Positions 32,661 to 41,748 of a stretch of DNA of 64,000 nt are shown one piece after another. The notes under the pieces were generated by a model that saw only the letters and a list, made by a program, of their open reading frames with translations, made no database searches and was not told the origin of the DNA. A program made the translations under genes and the position numbers. The stretch is from Pseudomonas sp. (GTDB taxonomy: Bacteria; Pseudomonadota; Gammaproteobacteria; Pseudomonadales; Pseudomonadaceae), in NCBI RefSeq assembly GCF_002796985.1, contig NZ_PEKX01000004.1:310073-374072 (forward strand), read 5' to 3'. Positions within the stretch are counted from its first letter, which is position 1. The number at the start of each line of letters is the position of its first letter.

Positions 32661-32742
32661 TTGTAGCGTGCAACGGTGGCTGCACTAAGCTTGGGATGTC
32701 CGCACGGCCGCGAGCCGCGCCCGCCTTCGTCTGGGAGACGCC

Positions 32743-33039
32743 ATGAAATCGCTACTGATCGCCGTATCGCTGTTGATCGTCGTGCAGCCCGCCGTTGCCG
32801 CCATCCCCATGCTCAACTATGACTGCCCCAACGATATCCAGATCCACACCGACGAGGGGGGGCCGGTCTACATCAATGGTCAGGAAGCCAAGGTCACGCA
32901 GAGCACCGACAGCACCGTGGTCGCCAAGGGCGAAGGCGTGACCATACAGATCAGCACCAACGACGACGGCACTGTCAGCGTTTCCTACACCGGCCCGGAC
33001 GGCGACAGCGGCGTTTGCGACCCCGCCGAGGGCGACTGA
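32743..33039 (+). CDS. Small secreted/periplasmic protein
   Basis: 98 residues with a classic signal peptide (MKSLLIAVSLLIVVQPAVAA, cleavage after AVAA). The mature part is acidic and Thr/Ser/Asp-rich (IQIHTDEGGPVYINGQEAKVTQS, ISTNDDGTVSVSYTGPDGDSG) with two cysteines (C28 and near the C-terminus) that could form a disulfide. No known domain recognised. Convergent with the DUF1615 gene, one base between stop codons. Confidence 0.75.
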   Translation: MKSLLIAVSLLIVVQPAVAAIPMLNYDCPNDIQIHTDEGGPVYINGQEAKVTQSTDSTVVAKGEGVTIQISTNDDGTVSVSYTGPDGDSGVCDPAEGD

Positions 33040-33040
33040 T

Positions 33041-34183
33041 TCAGTTGTTTGGCGCTCGCCCGAGGCAACGCTGGTAGCGCTCGTCCACGCGCTGGGCGAA
33101 CCAGGCGGTGGTGAGCTGGCGGGTGATCTTCGGGCTGTGCAGCGTGATGCCCGGCAGCATCGCCCGTGGCATCGGTTTGCCGGCGGAGCGTTCGGCCAGC
33201 GCGAAGACCTTGGTGTAAAGCTCCGACTTGGTGAACTCCGGCTTGTCGCCCAGTTCCAGGTCGCGGCGGATGTCCCGCTCGTTCATGCCCAGTTTCGGCC
33301 CCAGGGTGCGCACCGCCTTCTCGGTGCTGCCGGCGTCGTAGCTGCCGTAGAGAATCAGGTCGCCATCCAGGGCCAGGGTGATGCCGGTGAGATCCGCCAC
33401 CACGCGCTGGAACGCGGCGTTGCGGCTGGCGTACCAGCCGGCGTTGAAGTCGGCGAAACGGTACAGCTGGCGCGGGTAGTTCACCGGGTAGCCGAGCAGG
33501 TGGGCGATGCCGAAGTACATGCCGCCGCGACGGCTGAACACCTCGCGGCGGATGCTGCCGTCCACCGGGTACGGATAACCGTCGGCATGAGCCTGGGCGA
33601 ACTCGATGCTGACCTGCATCGGCCCGCCGGTATGCACCGGGTTGAAACGGCCGAACAATTGCTGGCCCAGCGGTACGCCGCCGATGAAGTCATCGAATAT
33701 CGCGCTCAATTCCCGCTCGGTTTTCGCACTCGCCAGGCGCTGGCTGTAGCTGCGGCCATTCGGCGATTTCAGCGCCAGCGCGGTGTCGATGAGGAAACCC
33801 GGCACATGTATCTTGCTCGCACGCCGGTCGATCTCGGCGCGGGCGATCTTGCCCAGCCCCGGCACGGCAGGGTCAGCCTTGAAGTTGGATTCCTGCTCGG
33901 TAATTGCCACCACCGAGCAGAGGTTCTCGGTGGTCGCCGGAATGCGCTGGGTGGTGAAGGCGACCTGGATGTCCTTTGCCCAGCCCTGGCGGTCGGACGC
34001 GCCAGCCGGAATCAGCCTGGTCAGCTTGCCGCGTACTTCTTCCGGGGTCGGCTCCGGCACGCTGGGCGCGCGGCTGCCGCAACCGGCCAGCGCCAGCAGC
34101 GCGGCCACGCCCAGCAGGTGAATGCATCGTGATGAAGGCCTTTTCAGGCTGAGTGAATCCGCCGTCAGGGCAGCCGCAGTCAT
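33041..34183 (-). CDS. DUF1615-family lipoprotein
   Basis: 380 residues. The N-terminus has a hydrophobic stretch ending in the lipobox LLALAGCG (C at about 35), followed by a proline-rich linker. The mature domain contains CSVVAITEQESNFKADPAVPG, which resembles the catalytic-glutamate loop of lysozyme-like transglycosylases, and FNPVHTGGPMQVSIEFAQAH. DUF1615 proteins are outer-membrane lipoproteins of unknown role; the E-S-N-F motif suggests a peptidoglycan function, as inference. The true start could be a methionine further in, since 30 residues before the lipobox is long. Confidence 0.85.
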   Translation of the reverse strand: MTAAALTADSLSLKRPSSRCIHLLGVAALLALAGCGSRAPSVPEPTPEEVRGKLTRLIPAGASDRQGWAKDIQVAFTTQRIPATTENLCSVVAITEQESNFKADPAVPGLGKIARAEIDRRASKIHVPGFLIDTALALKSPNGRSYSQRLASAKTERELSAIFDDFIGGVPLGQQLFGRFNPVHTGGPMQVSIEFAQAHADGYPYPVDGSIRREVFSRRGGMYFGIAHLLGYPVNYPRQLYRFADFNAGWYASRNAAFQRVVADLTGITLALDGDLILYGSYDAGSTEKAVRTLGPKLGMNERDIRRDLELGDKPEFTKSELYTKVFALAERSAGKPMPRAMLPGITLHSPKITRQLTTAWFAQRVDERYQRCLGRAPNN

Positions 34184-34266
34184 AGTCCGTTCCTTGCTTG
34201 AAGTCCGCCTACAGGACCTGTGCGCAGCGGCACAGGTTCCCCGGCATTGTCAGGCAAGCACGGATT

Positions 34267-35160
34267 TCAGCGCCAGGCCAGGCGTCGCAGGTTCAGGCTC
34301 CAGCCGCGTTGCATGCCGGCGGCGGCCAGCAGGATGGCGACCACGCCCAGCCATTGCAACGGGGTCAGGCGGTGGCCGAAGGCCAACCAGTCGACGAAGA
34401 TCGCGGCGATCGGGTAGACGAACGACAGCGCGCCGGTCAGCGCCGTCGGCAGTTTCTGGATCGCGCCGTAGAGCAGCACATACATAAACCCGGTGTGGAC
34501 GATGCCCAGCGTCGCCAGGCTGGCCCAGGCCGTGGTGGCCTGCGGCAGTGGCGACAGGGTCGCCCAGGGCGCCAGCAGGAGGACGCCGGTCACCGCCTGG
34601 ATCAGCGCTATCAGGTGCGGCGGCACGCCGGTCAGGCGCTTGATGATCAGCGCCGCCACCGCGTACAGGGCCGCCGCTCCGAGCGCCAGGGCGATGCCGC
34701 CCAGGTAGTCGCTACCCACCTGCCCCGCTTCACCGTGCGCGCTGACGATGGCCAGCATGCCGACGAAGGAAACGCCGAGCCAGGCGAGTTTCTGCGCGGT
34801 GACCTTCTCGCCGAGGAACAGCGCGCCCAGCAATACCAGCAGGAACGGCTGCACGTTGTAGACCGCTGTACCGATGGCGATGGATGCCCGCGAGTAGGAA
34901 CCGAACAGCAGCACCCAATTGCCGACGATGGCCGCGCCGCTGAGCAGCGCCAGGCCGAAGGTGGCGCGGGTGAGGATGCCGGGGCGCAGGAAGCCCATGA
35001 CCGCGCAGATCACCAGGAGCGTCGCGGCGCCGAACACGCAGCGCCAGAACACCACGTCCAGCACCGGTTGGCCCGAGACAACCACCAACCAGCCGATGGT
35101 GCCGCAGATCAGCATGGCGCTGATCATTTCCAGGGTGCCGCGTTTGATCTGCTCGTTCAT
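34267..35160 (-). CDS. EamA-family (DMT) transporter
   Basis: 297 residues from ATG 35160 (MNEQIKRGTLEMISAMLICGTIGWLVV). Ten hydrophobic segments in two EamA repeats (WRCVFGAATLLVICAVMGFL, YNVQPFLLVLLGALFLGEKVT and the second-half ALSFVYPIAAIFVDWLAFGHRL). Divergent from the Lrp/AsnC regulator at 35291, the common arrangement for amino-acid exporters. Substrate unknown. Confidence 0.88.
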   Translation of the reverse strand: MNEQIKRGTLEMISAMLICGTIGWLVVVSGQPVLDVVFWRCVFGAATLLVICAVMGFLRPGILTRATFGLALLSGAAIVGNWVLLFGSYSRASIAIGTAVYNVQPFLLVLLGALFLGEKVTAQKLAWLGVSFVGMLAIVSAHGEAGQVGSDYLGGIALALGAAALYAVAALIIKRLTGVPPHLIALIQAVTGVLLLAPWATLSPLPQATTAWASLATLGIVHTGFMYVLLYGAIQKLPTALTGALSFVYPIAAIFVDWLAFGHRLTPLQWLGVVAILLAAAGMQRGWSLNLRRLAWR

Positions 35161-35290
35161 GGTTGACCTCCGCTCGTTGGAGACCAGTATGAACAGGCGG
35201 ATTCGCACACTCCATCGCCTGGCGCAGGCGAAACAGGCTGATCACCTTTACTATCAAGGCAAATTACCGATACCACCTTTCGAGGCCGTC

Positions 35291-35728
35291 ATGACCGATG
35301 AGATCGACCAACTGCTGATCACCGCACTGATGGAAGATTCGCGCCTTTCGCTCAAGGCGCTGGCCCAGGTCAGCGGCCTGAGCTCCCCCAGCGTGGCCGA
35401 ACGCCTGCGCAAGCTGGAGGAGCGCCAGGTGATCACCGGCTACACGGTGAACGTCGACCCGCGCGCTTTCGGCTACCAGTTGCAGGCCATCGTCCGGGTG
35501 CGCCCGTTGCCGGGGAAACTGCAGGAGGTGGAAAAGCAGATCCTGGCGATCCCCGAGTTCACCGAGTGCGACAAGGTCACCGGCGAGGATTGCTTCTACG
35601 CGCGGATGTGCGTGCGCTCCATGGAGCAGTTGGACGAGATCCTCGATCACCTCAACGGCTTCGCCGAGACCAACACCGCCATCGTCAAGAAGAGCCCGGT
35701 GAAGCGGCGGTTACCGCCGATGGCGTGA
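35291..35728 (+). CDS. Lrp/AsnC-family transcriptional regulator
   Basis: 145 residues from ATG 35291. HTH at about 1-60 (DQLLITALMEDSRLSLKALAQVSGLSSPSVAERLRKLEE, then GYTVNVDPRAFGY), RAM/AsnC ligand-binding domain at about 65-140 (ECDKVTGEDCFYARMCVRSMEQLDEILDHL). Probably controls the divergent EamA exporter in response to an amino acid. Confidence 0.93.
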   Translation: MTDEIDQLLITALMEDSRLSLKALAQVSGLSSPSVAERLRKLEERQVITGYTVNVDPRAFGYQLQAIVRVRPLPGKLQEVEKQILAIPEFTECDKVTGEDCFYARMCVRSMEQLDEILDHLNGFAETNTAIVKKSPVKRRLPPMA

Positions 35729-35951
35729 ATCCCGGCGTCCCAGCACAACGGCGAACCAATCGCGGACAGAGTCCGCTCCTCCCTGGATAGTTCTGTGTCG
35801 ACCTCAGCCCTCTCCCTTCGGAGCGGGGCGCGCAGCCAGGGTCCGGAAGAGGGAAAACACTTGTGCGGGGCTTCAGAAGAAGACAGTTTTTCCTACGTAT
35901 GACCACGTGCCGAAGTTGGCCCGCTCCTACAGGGGGATACCGTGCTATGCG

Positions 35952-35976
35952 GTTCGCGAGCAAGCTCGCTCCTACA
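35952..35976. repeat. Single REP unit
   Basis: GTTCGCGAGCAAGCTCGCTCC followed by TACA, without a nearby inverted partner; a degraded CGCTCCTACA fragment lies at about 35921. Confidence 0.85.
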
Positions 35977-35994
35977 GCTGCTCTTCGCACCCTG

Positions 35995-36245
35995 AAGACT
36001 TCCAGAGAAATATCCGCGCGCTCCGACTGCCCCGTTCAGGAGGCCTCGTTGGATCGGAGTTTCGGGGGTTGAGCGGCATGGATGCCGCGAGAGCGTTGTC
36101 GGGCCAGGGATGGCCCGTCAACGCGTGCCTCCGAAACTTCGATTCAACGAGGGAATTTTTCGCCTAAGCGAAAAACCGGATGTCCGGGGCAAGCCTTTTG
36201 GTTACTTTTCGGCGCTTGGAAAAGTGACTTGCCCGAGGGGGCGAA
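35995..36245. repeat. ~250-bp dispersed structured repeat, copy B (inverted relative to copy A)
   Basis: Reverse complement matches 17744-17996 over its whole length. The long arms are at 36045-36068 and 36128-36151 (CTCGTTG-ATCG-AGTTTC type), with AATTTTTCGCCTAAGCGAAA hairpin near 36155-36175 and CCCCCTCGGGCAAGTCAC at the end (minus strand). Confidence 0.88.
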
Positions 36246-36402
36246 ACCAGAACTCTCAGCGCACGCCGAAGCGGCGCTGGAACACCCAAGCCCAAGCATG
36301 CCAGCCGCAACTGGCACCCATACCAGCATTCGAGCAAGAACATACGCCGGCCCTGCCGGCGGATCGCGGGCAGGGCCGGCCCTTACGCTGTCCGCTGGAA
36401 AG

Positions 36403-36427
36403 AAAAAAGGCCCCTTGCGGGGCCTTT
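36403..36427 (-). terminator. Rho-independent terminator of the DUF1302/DUF1329 operon
   Basis: GGCCCC/GGGGCC stem; on the minus strand followed by TTTTTT, 14 bp after the DUF1329 stop. Confidence 0.82.
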
Positions 36428-36440
36428 GTCGTTTGCGTGC

Positions 36441-37811
36441 TTAGCGCGAGGCTTTACGACGCAGCGCCGAGGGGCTGAAGTTGGAATCTTCCGGTGCCGG
36501 CTGGCTGAAGTCGGCGGTGCCGGGCTCTTCGTTGTCCAGCCACTGGATGCTGTAGCGGTGCGCCTGGAGGTCGTGGAAGGTGTCCAGTGCGGTCCATACC
36601 ATCGGCTGCTCGTAGAAGCTCTTCAGGTACGCCTGCGACACACGCCACAGCTCACCACGGCCGTCGTACTGGTCGACCACGGCGGCGCCCCAGCTGTCCT
36701 CGTCGAGGTACAGGGTGCGACGCGAGTAGATGTGCCGTGCGCCAGGTTTCAGCTTGCCGTCCACCACCCACACGCGGTGCAGCTCGTAGCGGGTGTACTT
36801 GGGATTGATGTGGCCGGGGGTGAGCAGGTCCTTGTATTTAACCTCGGGGCTGGTGACCTGGTAGTTGTTGTAGGGGATGTAGATTTCCTTCTTGCCCACC
36901 AGGGTCCAGTCGTAGCGGTCCGGGGCGCCGTTGTACATGTCGGTGTCGTCGGCGGTGCGCAAGCCATCGGAGTCTTCGATGGGGGTGTCATAGGCCAGCG
37001 TCGGGGCGCGGCGCACGCGGCGCTGGCCGGGGTTGTAGCCCCAGGCCTGGCGCGGCTCCTTGACCTGGTCGAGGGTCTCCTGCACCAGCGCGCCGTTACC
37101 GGCCAGGCGGGCCGGGGCGGTGGTGAAGGTCATGTAGTAGAACAGCGTGTTGCCGAGCTTGTCGTAGCTGCCCTTGGGGTCGTAGAAGCGGAACAGCGCC
37201 TCGTCCTGCGAGGTCACCAGCGCGTAGGCGCCGTTGCGCTGCACGCCGGCCTGCGAGGAGCGTCGCACGATATAGGTGCCACGGTAGCGGGCGATGTGGT
37301 TCCACACCGCTTCGACGCCGCTCTGCGGGATGGGGAACGGCACACCGCCGTAGGCGTCGGAGAAGCCGTTGCCGCCTTCTACCAGTTTGGCGCTGGTGGC
37401 GTTCTTGAAGATGTTGTCGTAGACCCACTGCGGCGCGGAGCCGCTGCGATGGGTCGGGTACACCGGCATCTGGTAGGTGTCGGGGTAGGCGTTGAACAGG
37501 GCGATCTGCCCTGCCGTCAGGTTCGCCTTGTACTGATCGAGGTTGGCCTTGGTGATGACGAACTGCGGCTTCTCGCCGGGGAACGGGTCAACGTGGTGCG
37601 CGCCCGGTCCCTTGTAGCCGGCGGGCGCCGAGGTCAGGCCACCGCTCCAGGCGGGAATGGTGCCGGCGGCGTTGCCGGCCTTTTCCGCGCCCATGGGCGT
37701 CAGGCTGCTTTTCAGCTGGGCGGCCTGGTCGGCCGAGACGGCGGCACGCGCATCGGTGACGGCCAGGGCCGTCAGCGTGGCAAGGACGATCAGGGAACTC
37801 TTCTTGTACAT
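36441..37811 (-). CDS. DUF1329 outer-membrane/periplasmic protein
   Basis: 456 residues with a signal peptide (MYKKSSLIVLATLTALAVTDARAA). The mature protein has the DUF1329 pattern: GNAAGTIPAWSGGL near the start, QWVYDNIFKNATSAKL, ARLAGNGALVQETLDQVKEPRQAWGYNPGQRRVRRAP and EDSWGAAVVDQYDGRGELW. The fold belongs to the LolA/LolB-like lipid-binding class. It lies 13 bp downstream of the DUF1302 gene, the standard pairing seen in many proteobacteria and often linked to degradation or transport of hydrophobic compounds such as sterols. Neither partner's substrate is known here. Confidence 0.9.
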   Translation of the reverse strand: MYKKSSLIVLATLTALAVTDARAAVSADQAAQLKSSLTPMGAEKAGNAAGTIPAWSGGLTSAPAGYKGPGAHHVDPFPGEKPQFVITKANLDQYKANLTAGQIALFNAYPDTYQMPVYPTHRSGSAPQWVYDNIFKNATSAKLVEGGNGFSDAYGGVPFPIPQSGVEAVWNHIARYRGTYIVRRSSQAGVQRNGAYALVTSQDEALFRFYDPKGSYDKLGNTLFYYMTFTTAPARLAGNGALVQETLDQVKEPRQAWGYNPGQRRVRRAPTLAYDTPIEDSDGLRTADDTDMYNGAPDRYDWTLVGKKEIYIPYNNYQVTSPEVKYKDLLTPGHINPKYTRYELHRVWVVDGKLKPGARHIYSRRTLYLDEDSWGAAVVDQYDGRGELWRVSQAYLKSFYEQPMVWTALDTFHDLQAHRYSIQWLDNEEPGTADFSQPAPEDSNFSPSALRRKASR

Positions 37812-37824
37812 GGTTCTCTCCGGA

Positions 37825-39786
37825 TCAGAACGAGTATTTCGCGGTGATCGAGACGTTGTCGCGGTCGCGCATGGAGTTGCTGGAGCCGGCGCCGTAGTAG
37901 TTGGTGTACTGGGTGCCGACTTCGAAGGTGTTCAGGTAGCTGGCGTCGATACCGAGGGTGTAGGCCTTGCGCCCCTCGATGAAGTTGCCGGTGCGGTCGG
38001 AGTTGCCGCTGAAGTCTTCCTGGTACACGGCGTAGGGCGAGAGCTTCACCCCAGCGTAGACGTCGTTCCAGCTGCCGGTGAGCAGCAGGGTGTAGCCGTA
38101 GCTGTCGCGGCTGATCTGCACGTCATCATCGGCACCGCCAACGTAGGCCTTGTCCTGGGAGCCGACGAACTTGCGCTCGCTGCCGTCCCAGGCGGTGTAC
38201 TTCAGGCTGCTGCCGCGGATGTGTTCGGAAGCCAGTTCCGCCACGCCGGTCATGGAGTCGAAGGTCAGGTGCGGGCCGAAGTTGTAGATGGTCGACAGCG
38301 AGATGTTGTAGGTCTCGGCGCGTTCGTAGTTCTCGAACAGCTCGCCACGGCACAGTTGCTTGCCGGCCACCGGGGCGCAGGCCTGGCCTGCGGGAGTGTT
38401 GGCATCGAACAGGTTGGTCTGCCCGAGCACGCCCTGGGTCAGCAGGTCACCCAGGAGGTCGTCGGTGGCGGAGATGCTGATCGGCATGTTCGGCCGGTAG
38501 GCAATTTCGCCGGACACCGAGGCGTCACCCAGCGTGGTGTTGAAGCTGAAGCCGTACATGCGGATGTCTTCGACATAGTCACGGCGTGCTTCGGCGTTGC
38601 TCGCCATGTCCAGCGTGGCCAGCCCCGGCACCGCATCGCCCAGGCCCAGCGGGCCGAGCAGCGAGTTGAGTTCGTCGACATCGACACCCTGGTAGCCGCG
38701 CAGGTCGACTGCGATCTGCGGTTCCTTGGCGTGGTAGTTGACGAAGTAGAAACCGAACTCGGTGGAATTCAGCTCCTCGGCGATGTAGCGGAAGGCCACG
38801 CCGAACTGCCCGCTGTCGCTGGCTTCGATATCCTTGCCGACGTTGGCGACCTTGAAGGTGCCGGTGTTGGGGTTCAGGTAAGCGTTCGGCCCGTGCGGCC
38901 CGTTACCCAGCAGACCGAGGGAAGCCACGGTCGGATAGCCGCCCAGCAGCTCCTTGATCAGCGGGTTGTCCTCGGTGGTGTAGGCGGTGTTGCCGCCGTC
39001 GCTGAACAGGTCGGTGTCGGAGAAGTAGGTGCCCACCGAGTCCAGGCGGGTTTCCTTCCACTTCCACTGGTAGAAGGTTTCCATGGACAGGTCGTCGGTG
39101 AGGCCGAAGTTGAGGCTCAGGGCCTCGGTCGGCACCAGCACTTCCTTGAGCTCGGAGCCCGGCAGGTGGAAGCGTGCGGCGTCCACCGGGTTGATGGTGT
39201 TGATGCCGCCGCGATAGAACACGCCCTCGCCCCAGTTCAGCACCTGGCGGCCGACGCGACCGGTCAGCGGGTGCTCGGCGACATCCCAGCTACCGGACAG
39301 GTAGGCATCCAGCAGCTCGGCCTTGCGGCCGGCGATGTGGCGGGTGTCATCGGTGAAGTGATCGTCCTGCGGGAACGACTGGCTGGGACGCTCCACACCA
39401 TTGGTGGTGTCGTAGTAGTCGTTGCGCTTGTCCATGATCTGCGTGTCGTAATAGGCAGTGCCACGCATGAACAGGCCGTAGTTCTGGTACTTGGCCGCCA
39501 GGTCGGAGGTCAGCTTGAAGACCTGGGAAACCAGGCCGGTATCGAAGTTGCGGTTACCGTCGTCGGCGTTGATATCGGTGATGTTGCTTTTCTCGCGGCC
39601 CTGTACGCGCCACATGGCGCCGTAGGACAGCGTGCTGTCCAGCGAGCCGGTGATCTCGTTCTCCGCCAGCTTGAACTCCAGGGCCTGAGCCGACCCCGCC
39701 ACCAGCAGCGGCAAGAGCCCCATTACCGCCCCTGCCCGTCGCGGCGCCCAGAAAATGGACGAACGCGCACCCAATCGACTGTTCAT
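37825..39786 (-). CDS. DUF1302 outer-membrane beta-barrel protein
   Basis: 653 residues from ATG 39786 (MNSRLGARSSIFWAPRRAGAV); GGAGG lies 11 bases upstream. Starts at 39798 or 39810 are possible. The signal peptide ends at about GSAQALE. The mature part begins with FKLAENEITGSLDSTLSYGAMWRV, contains AYLSGSWDVAEHPLTGRVGRQVLNWGEG, and ends in an aromatic barrel-closing strand (NVSITAKYSF). DUF1302 barrels act with DUF1329 and often an RND/MMPL pump, but no pump is adjacent here. Probably a channel or receptor for a hydrophobic compound. Confidence 0.88.
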   Translation of the reverse strand: MNSRLGARSSIFWAPRRAGAVMGLLPLLVAGSAQALEFKLAENEITGSLDSTLSYGAMWRVQGREKSNITDINADDGNRNFDTGLVSQVFKLTSDLAAKYQNYGLFMRGTAYYDTQIMDKRNDYYDTTNGVERPSQSFPQDDHFTDDTRHIAGRKAELLDAYLSGSWDVAEHPLTGRVGRQVLNWGEGVFYRGGINTINPVDAARFHLPGSELKEVLVPTEALSLNFGLTDDLSMETFYQWKWKETRLDSVGTYFSDTDLFSDGGNTAYTTEDNPLIKELLGGYPTVASLGLLGNGPHGPNAYLNPNTGTFKVANVGKDIEASDSGQFGVAFRYIAEELNSTEFGFYFVNYHAKEPQIAVDLRGYQGVDVDELNSLLGPLGLGDAVPGLATLDMASNAEARRDYVEDIRMYGFSFNTTLGDASVSGEIAYRPNMPISISATDDLLGDLLTQGVLGQTNLFDANTPAGQACAPVAGKQLCRGELFENYERAETYNISLSTIYNFGPHLTFDSMTGVAELASEHIRGSSLKYTAWDGSERKFVGSQDKAYVGGADDDVQISRDSYGYTLLLTGSWNDVYAGVKLSPYAVYQEDFSGNSDRTGNFIEGRKAYTLGIDASYLNTFEVGTQYTNYYGAGSSNSMRDRDNVSITAKYSF

Positions 39787-40131
39787 AGACAGCATTACCT
39801 CCATGGCCAAGATTTATCGCGCCGGTCATTGCGGCCGGTGCTGTTCTTATTCGTTTCTCGGCTGCCGGCCGCCTCGGATCAACCCGGGCCACCGTGCAGT
39901 AACACTCCTGCCAGAGCGCTTGCGGGCGCTTTGGCTCCCTCTCCTCTTTTGCTTGCACGCCGGGAGTTGGGACTATCGTGCAGGCAAAGTAACAAACTGT
40001 TTCCCCTGTGCCAATCCACAGGATGTAATCCGTGTCATTCAGTAGGCAAAGAAAAGCCCGGCACATGGCCGGGCCTTCTTCGTACAGATGGTGGCAAAGA
40101 GAGTTCGTACAGAGAGTACGTGTCGCGCGAA
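39787..40131. other. Intergenic region upstream of the DUF1302 gene
   Basis: Holds the promoter for the DUF1302/DUF1329 operon (not identifiable with confidence) and a hairpin AAGCCCGGC/GGCCGGGCTT-type at 40054-40077 that serves as terminator for the DUF3859 gene (minus strand). No gene seen. Confidence 0.55.
40050..40080 (-). terminator. Rho-independent terminator of the DUF3859 gene
   Basis: AAGCCCGGC (40054-40062) pairs with GGCCGGGCCTT after ACAT; on the minus strand followed by TTTTC. Confidence 0.7.
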
Positions 40132-40605
40132 TTACTCGACGGTGAAGGTCTTTTCCGCCAGCAGGCGATCGCCCTGGAACACCATGAAGCGCCACTGCCC
40201 CTGTACCACCTCATGGCTCTCGGTGAACTGGTAGGCCATCACGTCGGTGGGCGCGCCCACCACCAGCTTCTGCACCACCTCGAATTTGTCGTGACGCTGG
40301 CCGTCCGGGGTCACCACGCCAGGGGTGAAGTACAGCAGGGTCAGCGGGGTGTCGCCCTCCTGCTTGCCACTGAGCTGGTAACGCATGCCGAACTGGGTGC
40401 CCAGCTTGGCCGGCACGCGGGTGGTGGCGTCGATCTCTTGTTCACTGCGAGTGAGCACGCGCTCGCCCGGCTGGTAATCCTTGTAGTGGCTGACGAAGAC
40501 GCCGTACTCGACCGGGCCGTTCACTCGCACTTCGGCAAAGGCCGAGGAGGCGAAGGCAGAAGCCAGGGAGAGAGCCAGGACTGCTGGCAGGCGGGAAATG
40601 GACAT
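40132..40605 (-). CDS. DUF3859 periplasmic protein
   Basis: 157 residues. Signal peptide MSISRLPAVLALSLASAFASSAFAE, cleavage after AFA. The mature domain (about 135 residues) starts VRVNGPVEYGVFVSH and contains PAKLGTQFGMRYQLSGK, LLYFTPGVVTPDGQRHDK and ESHEVVQGQWRFMVFQGDRLLAEKTFTV, consistent with an all-beta DUF3859 fold. Function unknown. Divergent from the pirin gene. Confidence 0.82.
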   Translation of the reverse strand: MSISRLPAVLALSLASAFASSAFAEVRVNGPVEYGVFVSHYKDYQPGERVLTRSEQEIDATTRVPAKLGTQFGMRYQLSGKQEGDTPLTLLYFTPGVVTPDGQRHDKFEVVQKLVVGAPTDVMAYQFTESHEVVQGQWRFMVFQGDRLLAEKTFTVE

Positions 40606-40735
40606 GTCGCGCTCCTTGTTGGGGTCCGCGCGAGGCTATGACATCGCCATGACAGGCTGATGACAGGTTGACGCCGCTCGGGTCGCCACGACGCCAAGCG
40701 TCTATCATGCGTGGATCGGACCACTGGACACCATC

Positions 40736-41602
40736 ATGAGCGCCAACCTGCTAGCCATCCGCCCGCGTGCCGAAGATGTCGAGGGCGTGCCCATCCTGCG
40801 GCCCCTGCCGTCAGCCCAGCGCCGCAGCGTCGGCCCCTTCGTGTTCTTCGACCACATGCTCGAAAGCCGCTTCGCGCCGCAGCACGGCATGGACATCCGC
40901 CAGCATCCGCACATCGGCCTGTCGACCCTCACCTACCTGTTCGAGGGCCAGGTGCAGCACAAGGACAGCCTCGGTTCCGACCAGTTGGTGCTACCCGGCG
41001 ACGTCAGCTGGATGACTGCCGGGCGCGGCGTCGCCCACGTCGAGCGCACCCCGGCGGACCTGCTGCACAGCGGCTCGCGTCTGCACGGCCTGCAGGTCTG
41101 GCTGGCCCTGCCGCGCGAGCTGGAAGGTTGCGAGCCCAGCTACAGCCACCACGCCAGCGCCAGCCTGCCGGAGAGCGACAGCCTGGGCGTGCGCGTCCGC
41201 ATGATCGCCGGCTCAGGCTTCTGCCTGGAGTCGCCGGTGCCGGTGCGCTCGAAGACGCTCTACGCCGACTTGCAACTCAGCGCCGGTGCAACCCTGGCGA
41301 TCCCGGACGAACATCCCGAGCGCGCGCTCTACCTGATCGAAGGCGAGGCACTGCTGGACGATGAGCCGCTGCCGCTGCACGAACTGGTGGTGCTGCCCGA
41401 GGGCGAGACCTTCACCCTCTCCGGCTGCGGCGACTGCCATGCGGTGATCATTGGCGGCGACCCACTGGACGGGCCGCGGCGGATGAACTGGAATTTCATC
41501 GCCAGCGACCCGGCATTGATCGACAGCGCTCGCGAACGCTGGGCCGCGCGCGACTGGCCGACAGTGCCGGGCGAGCAGGAACGCATCGAACTGCCGCGCT
41601 AG
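40736..41602 (+). CDS. Pirin-family protein
   Basis: 288 residues; bicupin fold. RSVGPFVFFDHMLES, then HPHIGLSTLTYLFEGQVQHKDSLGSDQLVLPGDVSWMTAGRGVAHVE within residues 57-104. The metal ligands H-P-H at about 57-59 and the later H-V-E match pirin's His/His/His/Glu site. Some bacterial pirins have quercetinase activity or influence redox regulation; no specific role can be assigned. The ATG at 40736 follows a weak ribosome binding site. Confidence 0.92.
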   Translation: MSANLLAIRPRAEDVEGVPILRPLPSAQRRSVGPFVFFDHMLESRFAPQHGMDIRQHPHIGLSTLTYLFEGQVQHKDSLGSDQLVLPGDVSWMTAGRGVAHVERTPADLLHSGSRLHGLQVWLALPRELEGCEPSYSHHASASLPESDSLGVRVRMIAGSGFCLESPVPVRSKTLYADLQLSAGATLAIPDEHPERALYLIEGEALLDDEPLPLHELVVLPEGETFTLSGCGDCHAVIIGGDPLDGPRRMNWNFIASDPALIDSARERWAARDWPTVPGEQERIELPR

Positions 41603-41748
41603 CCGTACAGAGACACCGATCAGAAATCGCCGCCCCGCAGTCGAAACCGGCGAATGAAAGGGGACGCGCGATGCGGCTTGCCGCAGCATCGCACCTCCCG
41701 AATCCTTGCCGACGGCAAGCCCGCTACTTCTGGCCCAAGGAGTCCGTG

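Larger units (their letters stand above)
35729..36440. other. 700-bp repeat-rich intergenic region
   Basis: No gene seen. In order: a half REP TCGCGGACAGAGTCCGCTCC (35760-35780), the CTCTCCCTTCGGAGCGGGGC hairpin element (35806-35851), a single REP (35952-35976), copy B of the 250-bp repeat (35995-36245), then about 150 bp containing GCCGGCCCTGCCGGCGGATC-like palindromes, and a terminator. Several frames are open here but all lie within repeats. Confidence 0.75.

Noticed and set aside
39990..40020. Sigma-54-like TGGCAC sequence upstream of the DUF1302 gene
   Set aside because: The downstream TTGC element is missing at the required spacing.
37657..40641. 994-residue + strand reading frame
   Set aside because: Antisense of the DUF1329/DUF1302/DUF3859 genes.
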